From Orbilia blumenaviensis (taxonomy: Eukaryota > Ascomycota > Orbiliomycetes > Orbiliales > Orbiliaceae): 64,000 nucleotides of DNA. The stretch covers positions 3,224,001-3,288,000 of the forward strand of contig JAVHNS010000001.1 in the NCBI GenBank assembly GCA_036872755.1, given 5' to 3'. Shown here piece by piece: positions 36,001 through 48,079 of the stretch; within the stretch, counting starts at the first letter, position 1, and each line of letters starts with the position of its first letter. Made by a program: the position numbers and the translations under genes. The notes under the pieces were generated by a model. It worked only from the letters and a program-made list of their open reading frames with translations. It did not search any database and was not told the DNA's origin.

Positions 36001-36133
36001 TCTAAAGAATTCGCAGTAAACCCTACCAACTTAAAAAGGATGGTAACAGTAAGGAAAAAACAAGGAAAAAACAAAGAAAAACACCGACCTATGCAATGGT
36101 TTTTAATCTTCGCCAAACTTAAAGAGTACCAGC
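33058..36133. other. 3 kb gene-free spacer
   Basis: Long intergenic stretch between TSC1 and FAD1. The longest frame (34382-34939, plus strand) lacks a good start and any motif. Several AT-rich tracts and a hairpin cluster at 35751-35803 are the only structure I see. It may be a decayed mobile element, but no terminal repeats or transposase remnants are recognisable. Confidence 0.5.
35751..35803. repeat. Nested inverted repeats built from TACCTA/TAGGTA
   Basis: AGGTAGGTA (35751-35759) pairs with TACCTACCT (35775-35783), and ACCTACATAC (35780-35789) pairs with GTATGTAGGT (35794-35803) around a 4-base loop. The two hairpins overlap and are mutually exclusive. Confidence 0.75.
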
Positions 36134-37414
36134 TCACCTGTCTCTTCCTAACCTTTCTTTCGAATCTGCCTCAAACTCCAACTCGTACGCAGGTCTAAAA
36201 CATGCCACCAAGCTTTTCCTTCTCTCCTTCGTTGCCTCCTCCTGTAGTGGTGATGTAGCGTCGCCATCCACGATACAATCTCCGTGGCCATGCGATAACC
36301 CATCCACAGAGCCTAGAGACGGGCGTCTTTGTAATGCAGGATTTGGGTGAGTATCTGTGGTCCCTCCAAGGCTCGTATAACCCAGATCATAAAGTGGACA
36401 GTACGGAATTTCTAGCTCTCTCAAGAACTGCATTTATGTTAGCACCTTTTTTTTTATACAAAAGAAAAGTGGACAAAACTTTAAGATATAACTTACCCCC
36501 CAGACATCTGCATAACACCAATCAATCACCGGATGACACCTCATAAACCCCGGCCACCCTCCATCTGTCAGATCAAAATGCTTAAGACTCCCACCATGCG
36601 GATCCGTCCTTCGAGTCCCCACAAATATCGCCTTGACCTTGGGATTCTGCGAAAGAAACACCCGAAAAGCATTCTTCATTCCACCTTTTTCGTCGTATCG
36701 GAGGAGATCCAAATGATATGATTTGACACATTGAGCAACAAATTCATCGACTTCGACGAATGGATGTGAGGAATGAATATAGACTGTATGGATCTTTTGA
36801 GCTGTAGGTACGCCGTTGAGACTGCCGTTAGGGGTGTTATTCCTATTTAATTGAGCGGGAGAGGTATTCTCGTCTTCTTGGTCTAAGCTTTCTGCCGATG
36901 ATGATAGTGAGGGGTATGTAGATGCTGTGACCAGCGACTCTGGTGTATCTGGGTATACACTTGATGCTATGAAATCTGTAGCCGGTTTTTGTGCGTCCCG
37001 GGTAAAATACTCGTCTAGGACGGCGAGAATGAGGATGAGTAGAACAAGACAGTCTTTTCCGCCATTGAAGGATATAGCAACATGGTCGAGCCTACATATG
37101 ACAATTCCATAGGTTAGTATAAAGGTAATCCTGAGCTAGTAAGGTCCTATATTCGGAGGTTGAATTTGCTTTTGTGGTGAGGGAAAGCAAAAAAAAAAAA
37201 AAAAAAGGAAGAAAGAAAAGCAAGCAGCGTACCCATAGACCTCAAGAGCCTTTGCAATCGCCAACAGTGATATCCTGGTATGTTCCTGCACAGATTGTAT
37301 ACGGTCGGTAGTAGCCGGTTTAGAGAGAAAGGCCGTAAGTTTCGAGTTTATGCGTCGGCATACGGTAGGTAGGTCCTCACTGGCGGCAATGCCGTTCGAA
37401 AGCGCAGTTGTCAT
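36134..37414 (-). CDS. FAD1: FAD synthetase (FMN adenylyltransferase)
   Basis: Makes FAD from FMN and ATP in the cytosol. Exons 37414-37233, 37091-36497 and 36427-36134 give 356 residues. The PAPS-reductase-like ATP site is clear ([13 protein letters not shown], from about residue 65). The substrate signature follows in exon 2 ([33 protein letters not shown]) and continues after the intron ([20 protein letters not shown]). Insertions rich in Ser/Pro/Asn (about residues 85-130) and a C-terminal extension make it longer than the roughly 300-residue yeast enzyme, as in other filamentous fungi. Intron 1 carries an 18-base A-run (about 37189-37206). The stop used is the TGA inside a GTGAGC, so a further exon cannot be fully excluded. 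Confidence 0.9.
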
Positions 37415-38007
37415 GATTCGACAGGATATTATCCCAATTCGCGAAGGTCGATATGAGAAGGTTTTCCTTCAATCTCAGGTGGACTCAGAAAGCTAGTGAG
37501 CTAGGTAGCTAATGCATAAAAGACGTATGCGATTGCAAATGAAGGACTTAAATCGGGGGCTAAGTAGTAATACAAAATGTACTCAAGCAAACGAACGGGT
37601 AAGGAAAAGAGAAAGAAACAAAGATGACAAACTGAAGTCGAAGCTACTGCCGAGAATAAAGGATCAGGAACGTTCACGCATCGACCCGGCGCTGTTCGGC
37701 ACGCCATTCCCAAACCATCGGACCCCATCGGCTATTATCCCGCGGCCTTGGCATGATACAACACACAACCTCCAACATGTAACGTAACAGTCGACAGCCG
37801 AATTGCATCTACAATTCATCATACATCATTCAAGCGAATTGCCTAGCTATATAGCTATAATACTATGACTCAGTCATACTACCAGTTAGTCAAGTCTTGC
37901 CATATACTATGACGCTAGGTGAATGATAATCTAATGTACATCTAGTCAACAGTACCCCAATAATCCATATATACAGATAAAAATACATATAGTTACAATT
38001 GCAACGT
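37415..38007. other. Spacer between FAD1 and SUV3
   Basis: FAD1 promoter and SUV3 3' region. No coding signal. Confidence 0.45.
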
Positions 38008-40603
38008 CTAAGAGTCAGCAGTACCAGGGACGACAAATTTGCGCCCTGGGGGCCCTTGCAGGCGTGTTTCAGTACGCCTTACCTTCGGAGGCGCTGTGAT
38101 AGCGCTATGCATTTGGATATTATTTCCCCTGTCTATTGTGTCCAGGTCAACAACCTTTCCCCTCCTTGCATCCTGCCTGAACGGCTTCCTCAATACAACT
38201 TTCTTGCTGCTATCCAATTTCTTCATGGCCTCGTCGATTTTCTTCTCCGTTTCGTGTTTTAGCCGTGCTGTAATTCCGTCACCACTGAGTGTATGATGGA
38301 AACGTTGACTATATTCCCCGCTAGTTAGGCCTTGATATCCAAATAGAAGAGTTAAAAATCAGGATAATGCTTACGAGCACCAAGAATATAGCATGATAAC
38401 CGTGTGAAGCTCCTCCAATCGCTTGATCATCAGGGTTGGGTCGTGTGCCTCGATATCAAGTGCCTCAATATCGATAACTTTGGGCGAGATGGTTAATAGT
38501 GTGCTCCTTTGTCCATCCGCAATCAGCTTCGCAAACTCTCTGAATGCTTTCACGCAACTTTCGACATTAGTTTTAACCGGCGCTAACGACAAGAGGATTT
38601 TTTCGAGGTCCGAAAGATATGACAGAGCTTTTTCGCCCGCATTTATCTCTTGCTCTGTGGGCTCCAAGAGCTTTGCGACTTCAATCATTGGTTTAACGTT
38701 CGTGAACTTGAATAAGTCAGAAACCAACGCCTGCGATGCGATCTTCGATAGCATTTCATGGAACGGTGTTCCGCCCTTAAACAAGGCACAATAGCTTTCG
38801 AGGACGTTATTTCTAGGCAGAATAATGGCCCCCTCAATTGGTGGTGGCTCAGTTTGCATATTGCGTTGCAAAACTTCTAAATCCCTCTGGACAAATGTAG
38901 TTGTGTACCCAGTTTTGCCATCAACTGGCGGGCCTGTTGGTGCAGCTGGGGGCTCAGTGTTAGGCGGTGTGACCCCGACATCAATTGTAGGGTCCCAAGC
39001 CTCTCCACCCTCTCCACCCCCTCCGTTTTCTGGAGCGGGTGGAGCAAGAGCCTTCTTCGAATCATCTGCGGACGACCTATAACGGCCTGCACGGCCTGCG
39101 ATCTGTCGCGTTAATGGAATCGGAATTTCGATATTCTCAGATCCATTGTATTTATACATGGTGCTGAAAATAACACGCTTGATGCTCCTGCATGAAAAAG
39201 TTAGTGTATGGCAAGAAAAATGTTGAAACTTCGGGGCGCATTTACAAGTTCAATCCCAAGCCTATCGCATCTGATGCTACGAGAACATCGTAGTCGTTTT
39301 GGGGGTCATTGAAGTATTTCGCCTGCGTCGCCCTTGTTTCTGCCGGAAGAGCTCCATACACTATGGCACATTTTAAACCAGTAGCGTGTTCGATAAATCT
39401 CTTGAGAGCATGGATATCCTTCCTCGCAAAGCCAACGACACAATCTCCCTTCTCAATCTTCGTAAAGTCACCATTCAAACTCTGATCCATAACTTCTAAC
39501 TTTCCTAGGCGCTGGTAGCGGTGGATGATTAACTCGTCACCACACAGTCGTGCAAGCTTCTCAACGATACCCACAGCCCGCTCTTCACCACACAAATGCA
39601 GTTCCTTAGCCATAATACCAAGCACTGCATGCGTCCATGCCCACCCACGCTCCGTGTCTGCAAGCATCTGGATTTCGTCAATAACTGCCACATCAAAAGG
39701 CACCTCCACTTGGGCCATCTCAACGGTCGATGACCAAAGCCTCACGTCTTCGCCTGCCATTCTTGTTTCCTCTCCTGTTTTTAAATTGCACTTAATACCC
39801 TTGGCATTCAACCTTGCGTAGACTTCATGGGCTAGTAATCTTAATGGCCCACAGTAAACACCCTTAGTCACCTCCTCCAACCTTTTAAGTGCATTATATG
39901 TCTTTCCGCTGTTCGTTGGACCGACGTGTAGATGCCACGTTCGCTTCATTGTTCTAGTTTTCGGAAACCACTCTGCTGGATGCGAAAAGTCCGCCAGGTT
40001 TCTCTGTGCAGACACACAGTTGTTGGAATCGTATTTCCGCATAATAAATGTATCCATAAGCACCACGTCTAACGAGGCTATGCCACCTTGTGAATACATC
40101 TTTTTGAACCTTTCGATATCCTTCATAGCTTGGGAAACATCTGGGGAAGTACCCTCCGGAGGAGGACTGGTCATGCCGACGGCTTGCCGGATGCTCTCGA
40201 CGTATTCCCGAAAACGTTGTTTAAATTTGTCAGGATCAGCCTTCCGCATTGCAATGGCTTCCTCACCCCATATTATTCGCATGTTTGGGTCTTCAGAATC
40301 CCGCTTAAATACCATTCCTAATCGCTCTTTTAGAAGACCGATTGACCATGGCCGCTCTTCCTCCGGAGGACGTATAGCTGGACGCCAAGCATTCGGTTTA
40401 AGAAAATAGGGAACTCGAGATATATTTGGATTTGATGGAGAACCATGGGTTTCCGAAGAATCGAATTTCTTTGTGCCCTTGCCCTTGGCACGCAGGTAGC
40501 TAGGACTGCTGGAGAAGTGCCGACGTGTCGGTTGGCAGATACGGCAGAAGAGACATATTGGCGGCCGCGATTGGGTCACCAGGCCAGATGCTGCCCGCCG
40601 CAT
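38008..40603 (-). CDS. SUV3: Mitochondrial ATP-dependent RNA helicase Suv3
   Basis: Helicase of the mitochondrial RNA degradosome (mtEXO), partner of the exoribonuclease Dss1. Exons 40603-39246, 39187-38375 and 38320-38008 give 827 residues. The N-terminus is rich in Arg/Ser with no early acidic residues, a typical mitochondrial presequence. Helicase motifs: Walker A GPTNSGKTYNAL (near residue 225), YARLNAKG, DEIQ, VGFARKDIHALKRFIE, ASDAIGLGLNL and motif VI TRQIAGRAGRY. An unusual Gly/Pro/Ala-rich insert (PENGGGGEGGEAW, then PPAAPTGPPV) follows motif VI. The C-terminal exon ends in a basic tail; its acceptor could be either of two AGs 12 bases apart without loss of frame. Confidence 0.93.
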
Positions 40604-41554
40604 TATTGTTTGGTAGAGTATGGGGCCGTTGTTATTACACTAGAACGTTGGAAGCTATGAGCTGTCGTAGATAGTATTTCATACCCTTTCAGCGGCCTAC
40701 CAGTGTCGTCAGTCAGTAATTATTCTAATATCCATCTAAGAATTTATGATTAAGCGACGGAGGGAGCGAATACAATAGTAAAAAATAACATGGTATTGAA
40801 GTCTTGGGTATTTATTAAGCCGTGCGGAAATTGTAATGATGTCGGGGTGTTCCTCAGATTCGGAGTTGGAGTCGCAAAGCATTGCTTTGTCGCGAATTCA
40901 ATTTTTTTGTAGTTCCCGGGGCCCGGGGTTGGCCCGGATCCCGGTGACATGCGCTGTGCCACAATTATCCTGCCACACATTTTGTGGCTAGTTACATACT
41001 GTAATCGTGAGTGACCCACCAATCCAATTTTTGATACATACCTAGGTACCTAGGTAGCTATTAGTAGTCTCCGTCCCAGACGCTGTCGACCACAACTGTG
41101 GGTACCTAGATACCTAGGTAGTTAGCTGATTTATGTTTACGAAATTATGGTTTCTTTATTTTGGCTGTGAAATGGGCTTGAACCGTGAAACCCTCCTACT
41201 AAGTCTGCAATTTCCCCCTACGTTAGGTACTGTGCGTCGAAATTGTTCAACAGTTGCTGGCTACAAATGTGTCTCTCCATAGACCCACCAGCGACAGCTC
41301 TTCACCACGGTTCAACACACAATAGTACCTCTAGGCTGGGCGGCTTTACTAGCAAAGACAGATTCCAAACTACCTAAGTGCATTAAATACAAATACAACC
41401 TAAAAAACTGACATGAAATGTTTTTGGTTTAACATGTAACGGCCTTTCGGAAAAGTGGTGCGTCTTGGACGTCACCCTGCCTATATGGGGCTATATTTGG
41501 CTCTTACACCGCCGCCACAAGAATCCAAACTCTGCGTAGTGACTCTCAGCTACA
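40604..41554. other. Spacer with CCTAGG palindromes
   Basis: SUV3 promoter followed by about 700 bp without coding signal, containing the palindromic cluster at 41041-41120. Confidence 0.45.
41041..41120. repeat. CCTAGGTACCTAGG palindrome and an imperfect copy
   Basis: A perfect 14-bp palindrome at 41041-41054 and a diverged copy (GGTACCTAGATACCTAGGTA) at 41101-41120. Both use the TACCTAGGTA core that also recurs near 35.75 and 43.39 kb. Confidence 0.75.
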
Positions 41555-42828
41555 TTATAACCTCACTTTCTGAACACTACTACCAGAGCTATGGCCGTAA
41601 TTACTAGGACCGGGAAAGTTATTATCATAAAAATCAGAACCAGGAGCTCGAGCACCACCATAGATCCTAGGATTATAAAGTTCGGGATAAAGATTAGGGC
41701 TGTAGTTGGCAAGATTAGGAGAATGGTGTATTAGATTGGGCTTAAGCTCCCCATCATAGTTATGCTCATCTCTATGAGCACTGAGGCTATCAGGTCCAGA
41801 CAATGGAAGCGGAGGGTCTTCTGTGGCATCCCCGGAGGCTGGCTCCACCTGCAATACTGAATAAGTCATGTAAGCCTCATTATTCCATAGCATTCTAATA
41901 GGTAAAGCTGGATCGAGTTGCCACTCCCAACCGGAATTCATATTATGATACCGAACGCCGGCGGGAATTCGGTTGAGCGCTGCTTGAATTTCTTCGCGGC
42001 TTGCCCCAGCTGGTCGTCTAGGCTGTCCTAGACGCGCAGTGCAGTAGCATGCTAAAAACAGCATATTAGCAATTAATTAAATTAAGTTGAAGTCTATCAG
42101 CTAAACCTTTGGTCTCATAATGACAATGGTTTATTGAAAATTAGTTGCCTTACCATATAATATAGCGCATCTAAATGCAATAAATATATTTGTGCACCTG
42201 TTGGACCTATCACCCCCTCCTCGACTGGTGTAAACGTTATGGTTCCTTCGGGAGTACAGGAGCAGGTCCGACAACGGGCTTGGAGGTTCCGAATACGTTT
42301 TAGGAATGGTGAACCACTTCGTGTCACCGGCCCGCTGTCTTGTACCAAAGCGGTTCTATAATTATTTAGTAGATGCTGCCATACATCAAGTGCAATGCCC
42401 GATTCTGTCGGGTCAATAGTTCTACTCCCATGCGCGAATTGAGATATAATAGTACGTGCGATTGGAGAACGTCGGCATTCAACTAAAAAGCCCCCGTCAT
42501 AGAAGAAACTTGGGTCCAAAGCTCGACCATTCAGCGAAGCCTCAAGGGCGCTGGTGGCGGGGCCAGACTCGATGGGTATATCAAGTCCGTAGCGAGGATT
42601 AGTAGCTGCACTATAGCTACTGGTCCCGACGTGTTGGGCTGGTTCTGAAGGCAAGGCTAATTGCGTCGTCGCAACTACCAGAAGATCCTCTGTGGCCACC
42701 AGGTCCGTGGTCGGGGCCGGTATTACCGGGGATGATAGTACAATTCTTAAATTGGATAGAAGGAAAATTTTTAATAACGATAAAAACTGGCGCACTGCCC
42801 AAGTATTCAAGTGGTGTGTTTTCGCCAT
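41555..42828 (-). CDS. Unrecognised predicted secreted protein, splice junction unresolved
   Basis: I do not recognise this protein. The ATG at 42828 begins MAKTHHLNTWAVRQFLSLL, continuing as KIFLLSNLRIVLSSPVIPA, which looks like a signal peptide. The open frame runs to 42115 and includes CRTCSCTPEGTITF, DVWQHLLNNYR and a C-terminal LHLDALYYM. A second open frame, 42064-41555 (AGASREEIQAALNRIPAGV, WEWQLDPALPIRMLWNNEAY), ends in an N/P/Y/S-rich tail and is probably the second exon. The obvious donor (GTAAGG at about 42152) and acceptor (TTTTTAG at about 42056) do not close in frame. A weaker donor (GTGCAC) 45 bases upstream does. The gene lies alone in a gene-poor stretch. Secretion and lineage restriction are inferences. 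Confidence 0.5.
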
Positions 42829-45536
42829 TTCCTGGAGCTTCAAAGGATGAATTGCGATCCGGACATCAACGTTAAGGCGGTAAAAGTTTATTGCGAATTG
42901 AAGCGTGCCTCGATCAAGCTTCAGTAGCAACTGAACCCAGGTTCTATCGTTGAGCCCTCAAAGTTAAAGCGAAATCTTATATATAGCTATAGGTACAATA
43001 AATCAACATATGCACGTACTTCCTACTTAGGTATATGCGCCTGGTTGTCTGGCATAAAGTTGAAGCATCTAAATTTATAGATTAATTCGAAGATAGGATT
43101 AGACCAAGGAACAAGAAAGTCGTGCAAAGAAAGGACTTATTCCCTATAGCTTGCAAGATACAACTAAAGAGTTTCGCGGAGTATTTACTGTGCTGGACAT
43201 TGGGGTGACTTTAATAAGTAATTAATCCAGCATAAATGAGGTAACTAAGGCGTATACGCGCGTATTAGAGAGGCCAGCTTTATACAAAAATGTCCCCATA
43301 TTACGAGACCAGCCCCATATATTTCGTATTATGCATGATGGTATCGAAAAACTGCACCTTTCCCAGTATAGTAAAAACTTCCTCTAGGCCTACCTACCTA
43401 AGTAGGTACCTGTTCCGCGCCGTGCGACCATGTTGTAGATAGCACGATCATGTTGCGGGCTCACAGAGCTCAACTAAACCTAGCGCCTGGACTAGAATTC
43501 CGCCGTGTATGAACGAAGCTGGGCTTCTGTTGAGACCCATTCTTTACGCATGCGCTTGTATCAACTTGATATATCATGACTAGTTTTAGAGAAAAGCGCC
43601 GGAAAAGGCGTGTGTGCACACTAGCCGACACTGAATTTGTGAATTTGGACGTTTCTTTTTCGTTCACTATGTGCGAGTATGTCGATATTAGCTCTAAAGC
43701 TCGTAAAGCGTCAACTGAACTACTCACAAGCTAGGTTGCTATGTTGACCATGCATGTCGGTGCAACTGCGGTACTGTTGGCATTGACTCCCATGATATCG
43801 TCAACAGCATTCTGTTCTTCAATTTTCTAGCGACTATATTTTGGAAACTAGTGCAGCTCCCGAAGTTTGAGTTGGACGTCGCGTCTAGAAGTAAAACCGA
43901 AGGACAAAGGCTTAAAGACCTTCGCCACGAAAGATTCGAAACGAACATTTCTAAGTAGTGTCGAATCCTCCAGCTTGATCATTTCTCAGCAACCCTGGCC
44001 TATCTGTATCTGTGACCACGACGTTGGTAGCGTTAGAAATAACGGGAACGTGCCGCATAGCCGACTCGAGACCGGAAAGCCCCATACATACCCAAGTACC
44101 TAACCAAGCAGTTAAGTACCCACACAAGTATAATATCATAATGTGTGTGCAACCCACCTATGCGCCTCCATGACTAGAGTTGACCAGACCATGTGCACCT
44201 CGTCCGCTCTACCAGGACAGAAAAGGCGTGATGGGAAACCTAGCTCATGGCCTATGAAGGTTTTCGCCGCTATTTCGCTCTTCAAATTACGCTTTCGTCG
44301 AGCGCTATAGCACAAAAAAACCAACCTGTAAGAATAGTCAGCCTTACCAACACGCGTGACCCGGATGCTCACATGAAACATCTACATAAGTAGTTCACAG
44401 ATCCTTAGAATGAATAGGTCTGCCCGTAAATGCATCACCTCATGAGTCTGAACTTTTATATATCGTAAAAGTATTCATTTTGGGTCGCCCGGTACGTAAC
44501 TCGGAGCTCTCAAGTGGATTTCAAGTCAATTAGAGCCCATCACGAAACACGAAAGCTTCTGAAGGCTAGGTCTCTCTGCATGCTGTCCTCTTAAACCTTC
44601 TGTCAGAGATCAGTTTCGAGGCTTCGATACTCGAGTTCACAATCACTACTCACTCTCCAACTACTAGCTATTGGGATACAGGTATGTTTATAATATACTA
44701 TATTTTCGCTGATATAAGCACCAATGCGTATCCCGCTCGCCAATCTAACAAATCCTCTTCACCAGGACTGAATGTGCGATTTTAGTATTAAATACGTAAC
44801 GTCGTGTTGATTTCACGCTATTCGCGCTATTGCATTATTTTATACTCTAACTTTGTGTTAAATCTGGACGTATTTGAAGCACAGTATAAGACTACTTTAC
44901 AACATTAGAAATATATCTACATGAGGGAATTAGAAACACTAGGGATGGTTAAGCCATATACATTCAACATATGGTCTCGATCAGGGGCACAGAGGTCGAG
45001 CATCATAATATTGTAATTTCAAGTGCAAGTCATGGCATCCAAAGGATTTGTGAGTAGCAGTAATCTTAAGTAAGGAAGTAGAACATGTGCATACTGAAAG
45101 TTGGTGGGACAGCTCATAACTGCGGTGCTTCTTCGATGTTAGCTGGTTCAAGTTCGCTCTCACCCGCCTCGGTCCATCTCCCGTCTTTATTACGCAAAAA
45201 ACTCAATATCATATCTACATACAAGTAAATACTGCCCGTGAGACCCTGTGGTTAACAGCCTAGCGAGCTACAAGATACCAGGGGAATATTGAGTTAATAA
45301 CACGGCTAAATGCATTACTGGGTTCACGAATTCATTCTGTTTCTTGGTGTTAGCTTAAAGGCTGCAGCTGTTCGAAGAAAATAAGATTTTGGATTAGCTA
45401 ATAGACTATTAAACTAAACTATTTCTCAAGAATATTAAAGCCAATCTGAGCAAGCTCAATAGATCTAGCGTCTAGCGGCTCTTTATGATACTGGCACATG
45501 TAGGCGTATAACCTGATAATTTCATAGATTTCACAA
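42829..45536. other. 2.7 kb gene-free spacer
   Basis: No coding signal. A TACCTACCTAAGTAGGTA inverted repeat is at 43391-43408, followed by AT-rich sequence. Confidence 0.5.
43391..43408. repeat. TACCTA...TAGGTA inverted repeat
   Basis: Short inverted repeat with the same core as the elements at 35.75 and 41.04 kb, in a gene-free stretch. Confidence 0.6.
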
Positions 45537-46552
45537 CTAAACAGGGACCACGGGTTTTAGAGTAATATCATCGAATCCCACGCTAATAGACCCGCATTGG
45601 TCCCCAGCAGGACACTTACAAGTTACCGCAATAAAAAACCCTATCTGAGTATACCTGGTGTTGAAGATTTTTGAAGATTTCGTCCATGTCAAACCGGTGG
45701 TCGCCTCTGAAATAAATATCACAAAGCCGGTATTTACGGTCTCTGGAGTGGCTATATTTGGTAATCCTTCATTACCAGCATCAACAGCAACAGTGCATAT
45801 TGATTTGTTGTGTCCAAACTGGCGATACCAAAGGCTAAACTCGTAGTCAACACCGGGGAGGATTGGGAGGGCTTTTTTGTTGCCGAAGCGGATGATATGC
45901 TCGGTTTGGCCAGCATAGAACGAAGCGCGACTTAGTGTACATATTAATATCTGAGTCCAGATCTGAATACCTGACGTGAGGATACTTACTAGAACCAATT
46001 CCCTGAGTGCGCCCTTGCGGGATCCTCATGCTCACCGCAGCCTATGAAGTCGGCAAATCTATCTACCTGGATACTTTTGGTACTGCACCCCCATAGTCGG
46101 TCGGGTTCCTCGAAGCCAATAGAGTAGGACGTTGCCGCCTGCGTTGGAGTACTTGTTGTAGTGTATGCATATGTCTCGGTTACAGTGACTGGGTCGAGTG
46201 TTTTTGTAACCGTCACTGGATTTGGGGTAATAGTGATAGTATTCGCGCACACCGAGACAGAGCTTGTTGTGGTACTTGTTGTCGTCGAACTAGTAGTTAA
46301 GGTCGCCACAATACAATTACATGCACTACTAATAGTCGCAATTGGGGTTGCAGCTATGCTTGAAGGGACTGTAACTGTGGGGTTGGGGACAAGGAGGGCT
46401 TCGCAGAAAGCCGATTCTCTCTGAAGACGCTCAAGCGTTCTGTATAGGTTGTTCTTCGAACATGTTCGTTTCTGGAGATCGTAGACGGGCGTATAGGCGA
46501 GGGCAGAGACGCCGAAAGAAAGACTGACCAAAAGAGAGGAATTGAATTTCAT
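45537..46552 (-). CDS. Secreted Thr-rich protein with C-terminal beta-sandwich-like module
   Basis: Exons 46552-45990 and 45930-45537 (intron GTAAGT...CACTAAG) give 318 residues. The N-terminus has a clear signal peptide (MKFNSSLLVSLSFGVSALA) followed by a possible Lys-Arg processing site (YDLQKRTC). Residues 60-140 form a Thr/Ser/Val-rich linker (LTTSSTTTSTTTSSVSV), probably heavily O-glycosylated. The C-terminal 170 residues (SIGFEEPDRLWGC, then FSLWYRQFG and ISVGFDDITLKP) have the layout of CBM-like/CenC-type carbohydrate-binding sandwiches seen in fungal wall or effector-like proteins. That assignment is by pattern only. Function unknown. Confidence 0.78.
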
Positions 46553-48079
46553 TTTGACAGTATAGGTTTGAGAATGCCAATTTGAATTTGAACACAGGAA
46601 GTTGGATCCAAGTTGTCAACTATGATCATTACTTGTTTAGGGGCGGGGGTCTAGTATAATATATTCATCCCTTTACCTGCAAACCGCATTTGGACCTAGT
46701 TTACGATTTCTCATGCATATAGGGCTGAGGGACAACGTTATGTCCCCCCAAAATGAGGGGGGCTTGTGTCGATATCAGTGGCTAGATTCCGAGCACCTCA
46801 GCCCAAGAGAGTCGCCCAGTCGCAATTCTTGGTTTCGCCGTCTCCCTTCAATTAGAGTTTGGAATTCCAGGGTATAAGAGCCCTATCAACAATTTGAGAC
46901 ATCGAAAGACATAGGAAGTGGGTCCATTAGCATGGATAACCCAGGCATAGCCTTCCAAGGCATGGAGGAAATACTTCAATACGAGTTATATAAATCTCGC
47001 CAAGCTTAATAAGCGGTCTTGTGAGTTGTTTTGACAGTTGTAGGGCGTCAGCCTATATGCAGGTGGAGCCTGGGGCTGAAGTCAGGACGGTCATTTGGCG
47101 AAGCGCGGCGAATGGATATTGTCTACCTCACGGAGGATGTCGCAGAACGGGAATTCGACCGTTTTCTTGCAAGCCTACTAACATATAACTGCACCTAGAT
47201 ATTGCATATTGACCCCGTAGACATGCCGAAATTCGAAATGTCGGTTGGCCTATCCGGTAGGTGTTCTGCTGACTCGCGTTGCGGTACCAAAATACCACAG
47301 GGAAGCCACATCTAAGGTGCAAGCACATAAACTGTCGTACAACAGCTGGTCGCGAGACTGGCACATGGATTCCAATAAGCCTTAAGTTTCAGACCCCAAA
47401 GAACCGGAATAATACTCAATACTATGTGCTTGTATAGCTTCCTGTTCATGCAGCTAAATGCTACCTGGGCTGTATCTATATTTGTCCGTCGACTAGCTCC
47501 TGGGCGGCATCGACGCAGGTGCGCGCATACACCTGTTCTTTTGGTCGTAAACCTGCCTGAACTAGCTATTTCCCCGCTCAACTTCATGTATCGCATTAGT
47601 ACCTCGTAGTATTATCAGACCAAACGAACCTGAACCCGGGAAAACTAGCACCCATTACAGACCAGGGCCATCGCATTGGATCCAGGCCTTCACGAATCCA
47701 CCCTTTGCAAAGTGAAGCCCTTGAACAAAACACTAACTTGGCCTATGTGTTGCGGTGTTGTTATTGGTAACACAAGTCATCAAACAAAATATGGCTCATG
47801 TGATCCGCTACCACGCGGTCCGTTTCCAGACCTGATGGATGGAACCTCCCTTCTCGGCTGTGGGTGAGATATTTCCCGTAATCTGCCAGCTCTCCTCCAG
47901 CCCCTCAAACAACATCTAGAACTCAAAACAATCTCAGGCCCCAAGACAAAATCTTCGTTAGCCTTTCTATCAACTTCGAACCGACCAGACTGTTTCGTTT
48001 GGAAGACCAGACAGCGCCAAAGTAGCGGGGGAGGAAAGCTCAAGCTTGAAGAAGCGGCCAATAGATCCTGGTTGACAAG
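46553..48079. other. 1.5 kb spacer upstream of SEC1
   Basis: Frames up to about 108 codons on either strand have no conserved features. The last few hundred bases are the SEC1 promoter. Confidence 0.45.
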
